A stretch of DNA of 64,000 bases from Chrysogorgia sp. JL179-B06 (GCA_035772405.1 JAYKKM010000004.1:103501-167500); one strand, 5' to 3'. Shown: positions 34,597 to 46,093, numbered from the stretch's first letter. A program made the numbers and translations. The notes: a model not told the origin generated them from the sequence alone.

Positions 34597-36096
34597 CTGT
34601 TAAATTTCACAAGATTTTGCAAAAATAGGCAGAAAATTTATAGGAAATTATAAAACGTGTTGTGCTGAGTAGGCAGTGTAGAAAAACAAATCAAATATCT
34701 CAAAAGGTTGGTGTATTGCCGAGATAGCGTGTAAAGCAACGTTGAAGCGAACGAGAATTTCCGTATAATTTGTGAGAGCGAAGTCTAGCTTATTGAAAGT
34801 TTCAATAAAAAACCCAAAAGACAACACTTTAGCTATAGTATATAGTCCACCTAGCGAACTTGAAAAAAGTGTAAAATGTTTATTTTATAGCTATCGTAGT
34901 CGGGCAGAATATATTCACGAAGAAACAATTCGTTTTGTTCTTGTGAGCAAACAAAATATCACCGAGCAACACTTCGACAGTGATAGAAAATCACAAAAAA
35001 GACTCTGTGTTGTAGAATATGAAGGCTAGGCAAACTCACGACATCACTTTACATCTGCAGTAATTCAACGTAAAGTTAAACGGCATATTTTCGTGATTAA
35101 ATCCATCAAGAAATATAATTTTTATCTTTCTAAGCACATTTTCCTGATGTTTTTACCACTTCATGTTTATTTTCGGCTGTTTGTGACGTCAGCGACACAA
35201 TAGAAAACCATCCATGATTGGCCGGTTAGTTTAGAGGAACATGAGAGGCCTTGTTGACGGTTTTTTGGAGAATTACAATGTTGATCTAAATATATTAACA
35301 ACGTTTAGTGGTATTTCTTTGTGGTTATTTTACAAAACAAATACCAAATGGTTTTCCGTGCAGGATACTGTGATCCAAGCACTTGGGATGTTGCTAGACT
35401 TTCGTAAAGCTAAAAAACACTCGCCTATCGGCTCGTGTTTTTTACGCGTTTTGAAAGTCTCGCAACATACCGCGCATGTTTGGATCACACACGGAAACCA
35501 ATTTGCTACTCTTCATAATACGCATTCTCAACGCCGAAAGTGTACATTTTTTAGTTCCTGTTCGTGTTTAAATGTAGGAACTCTTCATAAATTTGCTATT
35601 TAAAGTGAATTTCTAGCTTGCTTCACAGATTCACGTGCATTCAAATGTTTGATCTTCATATGAGGTTTCTTGGGGAGGGTGCTAAGAGCTACTTCTCGAG
35701 TGCATGATGCTAACATATCCGTATTTTGTTTCAATACTGTCGTGTTCACTAGAGATAGATTGGAATTGATTAAACACTGGGAAGAAATTTCTTTATTACT
35801 GAGACCAGTCTATTTGTTTCATCGGATTCCCTCTATCGCTTTTAGAACAGCGAAGACTTCGTGACACCCAAACAGAGACTATTTTGTGGTCAGATTTTGC
35901 ACTACAAAAGGAAGAATATGCCCGACAGTTTCTCACAAAAATGTAGTCAAGTTGGGCATGAGCCCCATTGTGATATTCGAATGCCAATAGCTTATTCATG
36001 CATGGTTATATCTATTATGTGTTGGTGGCCACGAGTTCATAATCTTCCATGAAATCCACCATTTTTTCACCGTTTCGGTTGGTTTCTCAGTGAAAA
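34597..36096. other. No recognisable gene; contains a strong hairpin
   Basis: The frames at 34772-35029 and 35241-35603 have no recognisable motif. The latter is largely the foldback at 35345-35505. Confidence 0.4.
35345..35505. repeat. Near-perfect long hairpin
   Basis: Arms GGTTTTCCGTG...GATCCAAGCA and TGTTTGGATCACACACGGAAACC surround an inner hairpin ACACTCGCCTATCGGCTCGTGT with A/T stems. Probably a foldback MITE. Confidence 0.65.
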
Positions 36097-36302
36097 TGTA
36101 GTGAATAGCGCTCGATCCCCACAAATTATTAGACAGAAATTACGGTTTTATGGTTTTTGATGTATCGCACTCCCACGCACTTCTCACACACTGTCTCGCA
36201 ATAACTAACTAACAACATTAAATGTCAAAATTTCGCCACGCCCATGCATCACTCATCGCTTATGCAAATATATACTTTGAATAAATTAACAAGATCACGA
36301 CA
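36097..36302 (-). repeat. BEL 3' LTR
   Basis: Begins TGTAGTGAATAGCGCT on + and ends GATCACGACA. About 90% identical to 59345-59549, with small indels. Confidence 0.9.
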
Positions 36303-36313
36303 CACTCCCCCTA
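36303..36313 (-). promoter_or_regulatory. BEL polypurine tract
   Basis: On - TAGGGGGAGTG lies directly before the 3' LTR start. It is the expected primer site for plus-strand DNA synthesis. Confidence 0.75.
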
Positions 36314-36425
36314 TTTGAACACAACTGTTTTCAAATATCAGTTCAGTTCGATTTTGCTTAAGAATTTACTGAAAGTTTTTAACTTAACGTTCTTCGAATA
36401 TTGTCAATCTTCATCTTCTTCAATC

Positions 36426-36893
36426 TCATACATTCTGAATGTTTCTTGATGCACCAATCGCTGCCTTTCGCTTGGGTCTGAATTCTCTTGGATTCAGCTT
36501 TTCTCTCTCTGGTTTCTCCGAGTCACAGTGTAGTTCCATTGGATAGAGAAACTGTATGTATCTCTCAACGTATGACTTTCCAGCACGAAGTTTGACTGCC
36601 CTTACGATTCCGTCTCTCCCTGGAATTAACTTTTGTATGACTCCGATTTTCCACCGTCCACGATTCTTGTCCTCCCCCTTGATCAATACTACATCTCCTT
36701 CCTTCAGCTGCCCTTGCTTCCCATTGTGTCGTAGGTTATGTTTCTCGCGAAGAGCTCTCATATACTCGTTGTTCCATCGCCGCCATAGTGCCTCTTTGCA
36801 TTTCTTCAAATATTTTGCTCTCTTCCGTAGATCTTCTTCTTCAATTTCTGCTGGTGGTAACTCTAGTAGGTAATTGGCTTTTCCAAATATCAT
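36426..36893 (-). pseudogene. BEL integrase C-terminal (DUF5641-like) domain
   Basis: Contains CKEALWRRWNNEYMRALREK, GDVVLIKGEDKNRGRWKIGV and IVRAVKLRAGKS, the hallmarks of the domain that ends BEL/Pao polyproteins. This piece has an open frame of 155 codons. Confidence 0.9.
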
Positions 36894-37691
36894 AACGTTA
36901 GGTGTAAGGATCGGGAGTCTTCGCAGTAGGTTAAGGGCCTGTTATTTAGCACGATTTGAATATCCAGCAACACGTCTTGCAACTCCTTGTAAGTGAGCTT
37001 TGCGGAACCCACAACTTTGTACAGCGCATTCTTCACCACCAACTTGCTTTGCTTAGATTGAACTGCCACTTGATGATGTTCCTCCATAAAACCATGTAGT
37101 TGCTTTCTTGATCCATTTTGAAGCAGCGTGAAATGTTTTACCATTGTCCGATATGATCTTCGCGGGCCGACAACGTGCTGCAACAAAACGCTTCAAACTC
37201 GCCAGCAATTATTCGCAACTCATATTTGGTAACAATTCTATGTGAACCCCTTGAGTCATGCTGCAGGTGTATATGATATATGGCTTGAGTTCGGTGTTCG
37301 TCTTCTTCCGATAATATATGGGACCGGCATAATCCACCCCCGTAACTTCAAATGGCGTTGTATCCTCGGTTCTCTCGGGTGGAAGGTTGTCTGGTGGTGG
37401 AACAGATGCTGGCATGATGTGGAAACTCTTGCATCCGTGACACTGGCTGATAACTTTCTTGGTGGTGGCTCGTAGTTTAGGAATCCAATATTCTTCACGA
37501 ACTTTGCTCATCGTCAATCCAACTCCCCCATGTAGAGTCTTCATGTGCGTTTGCTGGACGACCATTTTAGATAGAAGCTGTTTAGCTGGGAGATACACAG
37601 GATATTCGCCTTGGATCCTTCTTGTGAAAACATAGATTCCTTCGTCATTCCTCTGTAAATTCAGGCGTGCTAAGATATTTGAGTGCTTCAT
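36890..37691 (-). pseudogene. BEL integrase: zinc-binding and core
   Basis: Two frames. The first has HMKTLHGGVGLTMSKVREEY and CHGCKSFH (H2C2 zinc site), then EVTGVDYAGPI, with the first catalytic Asp. The second has LLDIQIVLNNRPLTY of the core's end. The middle, with the remaining catalytic residues, is broken near 37200. Confidence 0.85.
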
Positions 37692-37918
37692 GTTCCAAAC
37701 TCTCGATTTGCGCTCGTTGGATGAGGAACTTCATCTGCTTCTATTTCTTCTGTCACCAATGGTCCGCTGAGTTGCTTACCATGTATGTACTTGTCGAGAA
37801 ATCTGTTGATCCATGCTAGAATTCGTACAGCCTCACTCTCGTCAGCAGACTGTCGATGAAATCTGTCTTCTTCTCAACTGTTGTCTCCATCACTTCTTTC
37901 ACCAATCGACTTTCAGAT

Positions 37919-39380
37919 TCAATGCTTCACTTCGGGTTTGGTAGTGATTTGCTTCGGCCATTCGTTGGGTGCACTTAACCACGTTGGACCTTTCATGCAG
38001 GAATCATTGTTTTGTAACTCTCGCGCCGCTCCTCTACTGCCGACATCTGCAGGGTTGTGATCAGTAGGAACGTGTCTCCAAACGGTTTGCTTCTCGTTAA
38101 TCTTCCTCACGCGATTTGAGACGAACTGCTTGTAGTTTCCTTGTCCGTTGATCCATTGTGGACACACGGTTGAATCAGTCCACGCATAAACACTTACGAT
38201 TGGAAGATCAGATGACTCAGGACTTTTCTCGTGTTGTGGAGAAGATTAGTAACCATGTAGCAGCTGACTACAGCTCTTGGTATTGTTAAATCTCGCTTCG
38301 CTAATCTTGTCTTGGGCACCAAAAAACCCTGGGAAACTTTCTCATCTTGCTTGACCACAGCATGGATGACAGCAACACCCGAGAATACTTGCATCTGCGA
38401 ATCCATGAAGAACTATTTCTGTAGTGAATATTCTTTCTCGGTCGCAGCACCACTCGCTTGGTTGGTGGTTCTTCTGGTTGCGGTAACGAAACTGACGTGT
38501 CTTCTTCCTTGTTCCATCCTAATTCAAGGAGTTTAGTTTCTGATGGTTTAGTTCCTAAGCGTTCCTTCACTCTCTAGCTCCACTGCATTCGAATGCTACT
38601 TGTGTAACACGAAACTTCCTTCACTCAGAATTTCCTTAGCTTGTTCCTTCATTGCTTCAGTCCCCGCCACCAGTCCTCGCCTTCAGTCCCCGATGTCATC
38701 GACATAAGTTCCTTCGTTTAACTCTTCAGCGCATTTTGGGTATTTCTTCGCATACTTCTCCAGATGAACTTGCATGGTACTTCCAAGGAGGAATGGACTT
38801 GGTCCCAATCCGAACACGGATCTGGTCAACTTCTTGTATCACAATTTGGAGAAACGCTTGTTTTATATCACCAGCTAGGAACACAGGTTTGATCCGAATT
38901 CGCAGGAGGATATCAAGGATCTTTCTTTGCAATGTGGGACCAATGTCTAAGCAATCATTCAGTGAAGGAGACTCTTCATCAACCTTTGCGGAAGCATCAT
39001 AAACAACACGTACTTTGGTGGATTCTGCATGCTCGCGAACCACAGGATTGTGAGGGATGTAATGCTCTCGCTTTCCGTCTGGTGTTTCTGGTGTTCATTC
39101 ATTCCTTTGATCTTCTATGATGTCGTGGTACTTTTCAAACAGGGTAGGTTGCTTCTCCAGTCGGTTCAACAATGACTGTAATCTTCTCTTGGCGACATGG
39201 TGGTTTGTTGGTAGATGAGGATGACTGGCTTTCCATGGCAATGTCTCGTACTTCCCATCTTCTCTTTGAACACAAGTTGTATACACTCACTGTATACACT
39301 CTCTTGGTCACCTTCTCCTACAAAGTTGCATGCAGTCATCATTGGAGTTTCTAGAAAACATCAAGTAGGAATGTTTCATC
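37919..39380 (-). pseudogene. BEL reverse transcriptase and RNase H, broken
   Basis: Fragments in order on -: YETLPWKASHPHLPTN (RT start), KVRVVYDASAKVDEESPSLN and LAGDIKQAFLQI (RT palm), YVDDIG near 38706-38689 (catalytic box), an RNase H part with tract TKRDLTIPRAVV-like text, and WRHVPTDHNPADVGSRG at the RNase H/integrase border. Stops and shifts separate all of these. Confidence 0.85.
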
Positions 39381-39395
39381 TATCGCCCTGGTGAC

Positions 39396-39401
39396 AATAT
39401 G
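39396..39401. repeat. Polinton target site duplication, left
   Basis: AATATG, repeated at 57302-57307. Six bases is the known Polinton value. Confidence 0.95.
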
Positions 39402-39916
39402 AGTAGTATAGAGAGTGGGGCTACGAGCTCAATTTTTACACATTCAATGTTGAACGCGAATATAATCACCAAAACATCACCAAATTTTCACCAAATCCCA
39501 AACCCCCAAAAGTTCGATGTCATTTCGGTAATTCTAAATTTACAACATACATCAAATAAGACCACAAACTCGATTTATATGCTAATAATGTGACATTTCA
39601 ATATTTTTGCATGTTTTTAAAAAAATAGAATGTGTCGTTTCACATTTTTCACATATTTAAAAAAGAAAGTGTCGTTTCAACATTTTCACATATTTAAAAA
39701 ATAGAGAGTGTTGTTTCAACGTTTTCACATTTTTTTTCAACAAACTACTGCTGTCTCAACTCACGCGCGAAAAAAAAAACCACTAGATTTTCAAGTCTAG
39801 TGGTGATGTTTATCCAAATGGATAGCAAAATGGTGCTCTTTTGATTGGCTAACAACATTGACTAACAAATAACCAACTACTCTACGAATTAGTCTGTTTG
39901 TTCACTACTCTCAGTG
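39402..39916 (+). repeat. Polinton left terminal inverted repeat
   Basis: Includes three ~40-bp subterminal tandem units around GTGTCGTTTCA and TTTTCACATATTTAAAAAA (about 39610-39740), a hairpin CCACTAGA...TCTAGTGG near 39779-39803, and the last codons of PolB. Confidence 0.95.
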
Positions 39917-42900
39917 GTGTCTCTCACTACAATGTTTTTGTGGCCATACGCGTAGGAGTCAATACCATTCTCTAAAAGGTATCGTTTGTCGTCAAAGCAG
40001 GACAGCGACACTTTATTAATTTCGTAGCTACCAATCTGATGTTTGACACTTCTAATGGTCTTCATTGTGTGTCGCAACTGTTTCTGCTCGAGTAACACGC
40101 TTTTGTAATCTTCGTGTCTGATTACCTTTTTAATTATATTTTTTCTAATACTTTAGCGGTTTTCCCGCCACCTCCACCCTCTTTCAAATAGCTGTACATT
40201 TTACTGCGCAACCCGACGAACTCGACAATTGGCGTTCCAGCGCACTCGTCCTTCATCTTCCCAATAACTTTCTTATTCTCTCTAAAAAAGAATGGGCTGT
40301 CTGCAGGGTAGTCGCTATTATCAAACTTTTCGCACTCCATCATAAAGTCGGAATAAACGTCGTCAGTTTTGATCGAGTACAACAGACTGTCAGTGTCAGT
40401 GAAGTGCAATCTACAGGTGTCGCTAGAGTACTTTTTCATAATATAATTGTAGTGAAAATTGTACATCAACGTTTTACTCAAGTCAAGTATACACATACCC
40501 ACATATGCGGGTCTATTTAGTGTCAACGTTTCTTTAACTTTGTGGACAGCGACTAAATTCTCGCTAAATATTTTGCAAGACACAAACGTCGGCTTCGAGA
40601 CAAGCTTTTCTAATTTCTTCGCAGTGGTCACTAATCTTACGTCCACACGCTTCCTCAAATTTTCCATCGTTTTTCCGAACACACTGTTGTTCATCAACTT
40701 GAAGAAGTCCTTCTCAAAAGCGTTCTTAGCCGCAGTTCTTTTGACTGTGTTAAAGTCGATGTACTTGCCCAACCACTTGGATTGGTCAAACTGTAGGACC
40801 CTATGAATCTTATTGATTTTTAATCCAAGATCCACATACAACAGCAGATTTCCGTAGTGACACACATACTTTTTTTTATCCTTCAAATTAGTCACCAACT
40901 TCTTCACACCGCCAACACTCACATTAAACTTGTTTTTGATTTTCGTGCAGTACTCTGACAACATGTCGACAGTTATCTCCATCTTCTCGGGAGCCACCGG
41001 GTAATCGTTGTGTAGGTCATGTAAATGAGCTGGATACTCCAAGTCGACTTCAAGCAGTAAGCCCTTTTTACTATCGTTGTGATAGTCGCATAGATTAACT
41101 TTTTCTATTTCTATCTCAGTCAACCACTTGAAGCCGCCCGTGGGTAGACTTCGACTCATTGCCCATCCATACAAATTGTTGGCGTCAAGGTACATCAAAT
41201 ACTTCGACTCTTGCTCTTTGTCATACCCTTCCATGTATTTATTATTCGCCACGCCGTGTCTGTTGCATATGTAGCTCACACCACCACGCATACCTAATTC
41301 TACAAACTGGAACATGTCAATGTCAGACAATAGTTCAAGTTCTACTCCAGTCATCTTTAACATAGCGTCCCAAGCCAATCCAGGCGATGTGAAATAATGA
41401 CACGGGTCTAATTTATACTCGCGATGACATGTCTTTCTAAAGTTCTCAAAAACGTCGGTAAGCAAGAGCACATCACTTTTCAAATACAGGTCGTGATACC
41501 CACCCATACTCTCAACGTCGAAGTAGTCCCACACATCGATGGCACGCTCGTACATTTCTTCCGTGATGTGCTCATCATTCAGAATGCTGTAGAAATCTTT
41601 TTTGGAGGGTAGCTCACGCTCATCGAATTTATTAAAGGAGTCCATGTAATCATAGGGATAGACCCCCTTTCTTGTCATAAGTGTCAACCCCTCGTCGTGA
41701 AACACTTCTGACGTGTATTTGAAAGCGTCCCTTGGTAGGTTCCTTACCAAGTTGTCTAGACCACTACCCATGAACTGAAAGCTGTCCAAAAATACCAAGT
41801 TTTTTCCAAGCATGAACGCCATGTACTTCTCCATGTTGTTCGGTATCACATTTATGTCTTGACTAAACTTACCAATCTCCTGCATAATGAAATGACTATC
41901 GTAGCCACGTAAGTTGTGAAAGATCACAGGGATTTTATCAGTCAACTTAAAGTTCACATTACAGTCACGATGTGCAGACCCTCTGTACTTACCTGACACG
42001 TGACAGTGGTCTCTCACTCTAACGTCAGCGCTGGTGTACTCAACGCTACAAATATGACAACTCTTAACCTCGTCGAAATTCTTCTTATCGACATCAGTCA
42101 GCGTCATTTCTTTGTTAAAGTGACTCTCAGATGTTTCTTTACAATATTCAACAATTTCTAACATCTCCCCGATGAACTTGTTGACTGCATTTTCACCACG
42201 ATACACTTTCACTGGCTTACTATACTCATTGTCATAGCAACAAACTAGTTTATACCCATAACCGCAGTCAACGTGTCTCTGGTAAGCATTTGTGTAGCTA
42301 CACTCGCTTGACAGCTTTGCTGTGTGCACCTTCTGTGTGATAGCCTCAAAGTCTGCGTACACCACAAATGGTACGTTTAGCTGCCTACTAAAATTCTCGT
42401 ATTTCACTTTCGCACCTTTTTGCGGCATTTTAATAGCTTGCTTCCCATTGATGACCAAACATACTTCAACATGACTTTCAAGCACGTCCGCTCGACTAAA
42501 ACACTGCAGGCAATGTCTACAAAAATGTTTTCTAGCCTTATGCTCTGTCTGACGGTACATAAACTTGTTGAAATCGCGAATGTACACGTAGTGCTTGTTG
42601 CCCACATCATTAGTTATCAACAGTAGGTCCATGTGGTCAGGGTACGCTTCCTTAGAAACATACACAGGGAATGGTTGCTTATTTTCATACCCGAAAACGT
42701 TGATGCTAATTTCGTTAGCCTTTTCGATCTTGTTGTAATCTTTGAGTGTGACTGGGAAGTTAATTCCATCATAATTCAACTCACTGACATGCCTAGCGTA
42801 CTTTGATGTTCTATCAGAGTTTTTTCCAACAGGGAACTTATGCGCTAGGTGACACCATCTAAAACACTTGTTGTCATCATCATTATTCACGTTTACCAAA

Positions 42901-43592
42901 CCCTTCTTACTATTGCGCAACTCCTTTGGTAACGTAATGTAGCTACTCCCATTCAAAGGTCTATAAATAGCGATATTAACGTAGTGTGCATCTATTTTGT
43001 CGATAGTCCACCCAGACCCCTCAGATAACCACCCGGCTATCCGCGTCAAGATCTGTTCCGACCCACGGTTGGCAACACCTTCGATGTCGCGCTCGTTAAT
43101 GACGACAAACGTTTCGCTGTTAAAGTAGGCGGTTTTGTATGTGGTCTTATCGAGTTCTAAAGCCTTCTCAAAAGTGACCTTGACTGTCTCTACCACTTTC
43201 ATTCCGTTGGTCTCACCTAGTTCACGTCTCAAAAGATTAATGACAGCGCTTCTACTGCCGTTTACCTGATTGATGTCTCTATCGTTAACCACCTCGACTC
43301 CATAGGACCTGGTGAACCCTCTCAGCGCTTGACTCAACAGCCGTGGGCTATGGTCTTCAACTGCGGGTCGCGCTTCCTGATCTCTAACAAGACGGTTATG
43401 CGTCCGACTACCAACGTTAACTCGCCTGTTTGTCAACGGATTAATAGTGCTGACATTTGTCGTGTCACTAAAAACACCATCTCTAACAAGTTGATTGTAG
43501 ACTCGCCCGTGGACGTTGATTGCTCTACCTGTTAGTGGATTTACAACGGCTGCACCATTTCTAACAAGTGAGTTTTCTGTGACGTCATCCAT
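39889..43592 (-). CDS. pPolB: Protein-primed family B DNA polymerase (one frameshift)
   Basis: The main frame (43592-40134, 1152 codons) has a C2H2 finger at 358-378, exonuclease motifs DFE (414-416), HNLRGYDSH (559-567) and YLKSD (~703-707), an endonuclease VII-like zinc site (CHIC...RDHCHVSGKYRG, 512-538), and polymerase motifs DANNLYG (803-809), NNSVFGK (968-974) and DTD (1066-1068). All catalytic motifs are intact. The last ~85 codons, with VSLSCFDDKRYLLENG, continue in another frame after an A-run near 40136. The N-terminus has two copies of NPLT(G/N)R..NV........LVRD. The enzyme should replicate the element from a protein primer. Its C-terminus ends within the inverted repeat. Confidence 0.95.
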
Positions 43593-43597
43593 GGCTT

Positions 43598-44212
43598 CTA
43601 TATACTACACTTGTTTTTTTTCCTAAGCCACTCGTTGTAATAGCGATCACCACTCTCACACCATCCCAACTTTGGATACACCACCCCAAACAGATTGTCG
43701 TCAAACAAGTCTTTCACCTTCCCGTCTTTGAGGTCTGACACCTTCTTGAGTGTCTCTAATTGTCTTCTATGACACAACCTAATAATGTAGTACCCATATC
43801 TGCTGACATTTCTACCCTTTACCAAATTGCATGAGTACAACGCATTGACAACTTTCAAGAAGTCCTCTTTTATCAACTCAAGGTGCTCACCCTTCACAAC
43901 GTTCCGTAGTCTCCTCCCCATCCACCAAGACCGCTTGTGGACGCTTTTTGGTCGCGTGAGTCTCATGTCACTATAACTCTGAACGTAACCCCATTCGATA
44001 TCGCCACACTTTGGACACGTGTACCCACCACATTCAGTCACATTTTTCACAATGTCACAATCCGAGCAGTAGTAGAGCCTGGAGGTGTCTCCACACTCAA
44101 TTTGCGTCTCACTCGCGATTTCGTCAATTGTGTAGCCGTAACTCATCTGCCTCATAAGTTTGTCCATCACTCTTATACTACTCCAACATTTTTTTACCGA
44201 GTTAGCACCCAC
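43598..44212 (-). CDS. Zinc-ribbon protein, possibly VLTF3-like late transcription factor
   Basis: 204 residues. A zinc ribbon CSDC...CPKCGD lies at about 49-72, followed by KSVHKRSWWMGRRLRNV and a helical C-terminal half. In the poxvirus/NCLDV VLTF3 family a Cys4 ribbon is followed by an aromatic, basic 'FKRWL'-like motif and a helical region. The arrangement here is similar but the match is by eye. It lies 5 bp downstream of PolB's start and overlaps the next gene by 19 bp, consistent with a shared leftward transcript. No frameshift. It could instead be an unrelated zinc-ribbon protein. Confidence 0.45.
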   Translation of the reverse strand: MGANSVKKCWSSIRVMDKLMRQMSYGYTIDEIASETQIECGDTSRLYYCSDCDIVKNVTECGGYTCPKCGDIEWGYVQSYSDMRLTRPKSVHKRSWWMGRRLRNVVKGEHLELIKEDFLKVVNALYSCNLVKGRNVSRYGYYIIRLCHRRQLETLKKVSDLKDGKVKDLFDDNLFGVVYPKLGWCESGDRYYNEWLRKKNKCSI

Positions 44213-44613
44213 ACCGCTATTCCACTGCCCAAACCTAGCGCGCTAACAAACAACAATTGGTACTCCTTCATTTCCGCACTCGGTTGGTAGTAATCCGCAA
44301 CCCTCGGACTCTCAGTGAACACTCGTCCGCTGTACTGTATGGTCATTACGCTTCTAAGTTCTTCCAACGCATGGTTTGTGTCATTGATGTCAGCGTTAGC
44401 ATCTGAGAGCATTTGCCGTAAACGCTGGATCTTATCTTTCTTGGCGACCTCATTCTCATACCACGCTTCTTTCGCGCTGGCTAACTGCTCCAACGCATGG
44501 TTATGCCTTTTCATCTCAGCTTCATATCCTGTGTGATTGAACTTTGAAAACATAAAGCCAGCGCCTGCAAAAGCCACTGCATTAAATATCCCTCCAGCCA
44601 CGACACTCGCCAT
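44194..44613 (-). CDS. Membrane protein with central coiled coil
   Basis: 139 residues. Hydrophobic N-terminus (VVAGGIFNAVAFAGAGFMF), a long charged helix around 35-85 (heptad-like, AKEAWYENEVAKKDKIQRL), and a C-terminal hydrophobic segment LLFVSALGLGSGIAVWVL. Two-ended membrane proteins like this are common beside capsid genes in Polintons and related viruses. A virion membrane role is inferred. Confidence 0.6.
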   Translation of the reverse strand: MASVVAGGIFNAVAFAGAGFMFSKFNHTGYEAEMKRHNHALEQLASAKEAWYENEVAKKDKIQRLRQMLSDANADINDTNHALEELRSVMTIQYSGRVFTESPRVADYYQPSAEMKEYQLLFVSALGLGSGIAVWVLTR

Positions 44614-44617
44614 TAAC

Positions 44618-44860
44618 TTACGTTGATTTGAATGGATCTGTCGGTATCCACTTTTTCGATTGCATCCATTTTACTAACAGCGTTCCTGCACCAACAGCTG
44701 CAGCAAGTTTCACTGTGCCTTTAACTGTCTCTGGTGTTCCCAATGGTTCCCCCAAAGCCTTTTTAGAAATCATACTCACTGCCACAGCACCAGTCGTAAC
44801 AAGTAGCGCGTCGTACAATTCGTTCATAAGTTCTTTTCGATCGATCGCAGCCATATACAT
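44618..44860 (-). CDS. Small membrane protein
   Basis: 80 residues (or 78 from the second Met). Two hydrophobic segments (LLVTTGAVAVSMI and LAAAVGAGTLLVKWM) with a GTPET turn between, then the basic end KKWIPTDPF. Four bases separate it from the gene downstream. Family not named; likely a virion or assembly membrane protein. Confidence 0.55.
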   Translation of the reverse strand: MYMAAIDRKELMNELYDALLVTTGAVAVSMISKKALGEPLGTPETVKGTVKLAAAVGAGTLLVKWMQSKKWIPTDPFKST

Positions 44861-44875
44861 TGTCGTGTGTTTTGT

Positions 44876-45223
44876 TCAAGAATCAAATGTGTCTAACGCT
44901 GGACGACGAGTTTTACGACTCTCTGACACACTAGCTGGTGCAGTGCTCACAGGCTCTAATTGTGTCTCTTTCTCACTGCTAATTGTGTACCATAGCGAAG
45001 CAGCGGCGATGACAACACCAAGTGTTCCGACAATATAACCATAGCTCCACTCACTACCCTGTTCTTCGTTGACTATCATTTCACGCATTTTCTTTTCTTT
45101 CGCAGCTTTCGATATCTCAGCCAACTTTTTACCAGCAGCGACACGCTTTGGGTCCTTCACCTTAGCACTCTTCACATCAGTTGTGATCTTCGCTTCAACA
45201 ACCGTCTGTGAGTCTTCAACCAT
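44876..45223 (-). CDS. Basic protein with one membrane segment
   Basis: 115 residues. The first half is strongly basic, with KDPKRVAAGKKLAEISKAAK. A single membrane segment follows at about 63-82 (YIVGTLGVVIAAASLWYTI), then a polar tail. A basic helix next to an anchor could tie DNA or capsid to membrane; this is inference. It is the first gene of the leftward block. Confidence 0.55.
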   Translation of the reverse strand: MVEDSQTVVEAKITTDVKSAKVKDPKRVAAGKKLAEISKAAKEKKMREMIVNEEQGSEWSYGYIVGTLGVVIAAASLWYTISSEKETQLEPVSTAPASVSESRKTRRPALDTFDS

Positions 45224-45353
45224 CTAATACACTATCACGTGTTATCTTACTCACAGTTGACCTCACAGGTGTCTCACAGTTGACCTCACAGGTATCTCAC
45301 AGTTCCAGACCAAACGCACTAAAAATTAGGGTTTTTTCTGAGAGTATAACATA
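45224..45353. promoter_or_regulatory. Divergent promoter region with 23-bp direct repeats
   Basis: It separates a leftward and a rightward gene block by 130 bp. Between 45250 and 45307 a 23-bp unit (TCACAGTTGACCTCACAGGT core) is repeated twice with a partial third. Repeats in a divergent promoter could bind a regulator of both blocks. Confidence 0.5.
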
Positions 45354-46093
45354 ATGACTCAAGCCCGAGAAATTAGCGAAGAAGATATCGCCAACATGCT
45401 GAGAACGGCCTTTGTCAGTGTGTCTACCTCACAAGACACCTCTGGGCCTAGCGTCTTAAACAAGTACTTCTCAACATACACACTGTTCGACCCCGACCCT
45501 GAAGGGCAGCCAAAACGGCTTGGCTCCCAGGTCCGCCATACGAGGTACAGTATCTTCTCGACGCTTGGATCGATCTTCGAGAGGAGAGAGCCAACGAGCT
45601 TGCTGATACATTAGCTGGCATAATCCCTGTGTGGTGTTACTCATCATTCAAGTACCTTATGTTAGCGAGTGGTGTCTACTTGAACAACCCTTGTGAGTCC
45701 ACAGCCACATTACTCGGTAATTTCCTCCAAGTGTTCTTAGCGACCCTTATGTGGAAACCATGCCCAACCAAAGCCAAAGCGTGGCTAGATCTCGCCGCGA
45801 ACCGCGACGTTCACGTTTGCAAGGTGGGGTGTAATGAGATACTGGGTGCGGATGATATCAGGGACCACGTACTCTCGCCCGCCCACAGACACTTTGCGAG
45901 AGACGAAAACGCGTACACCTGTCACCCATGCGGTGTGGCCGCCAACGACCCACTGTATCGCTTGAGACACGAGAGCTCACAGTCCCACCTTAAAAACTTA
46001 GAGCTTCAGCGGATATTTAACAACGAACAACAGTTGCCGCAACAGGAGAGAACATTTCTCTGGAGGTATAGTAATCATGAAGAAACTCGGTAA
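45354..46093 (+). CDS. Zinc-finger-like protein of unknown function (one frameshift)
   Basis: Two frames: 45354-45614 and a second, open through 45542 to 46093. A single-base shift near 45500-45540 joins the sense. The C-terminal half has HVCKVGCNEI, then RDHVLSPAHRHF, then YTCHPCGVAANDP and RHESSQSHLKN: two Cys/His clusters like degenerate C2H2 fingers. The N-terminal half is helical, with DLREERANELADTLAG. It overlaps the thymidine kinase by 17 bp, so the two are probably co-transcribed. Function unknown. Confidence 0.5.

Noticed and set aside
35241..35603. 120-codon ORF
   Set aside because: Most of it is the long hairpin; no motif and biased by the repeat.
39399..39593. Small ORF at the left Polinton end, with a near-identical one at 57110-57313
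   Set aside because: It lies wholly in the inverted repeat with no protein-like conservation; the two copies are the same DNA.
40100..40140. Programmed frameshift in PolB
   Set aside because: It falls in an A-run and five other genes also have lone frameshifts, so sequencing error or recent mutation is simpler. No pseudoknot was looked for by computation.
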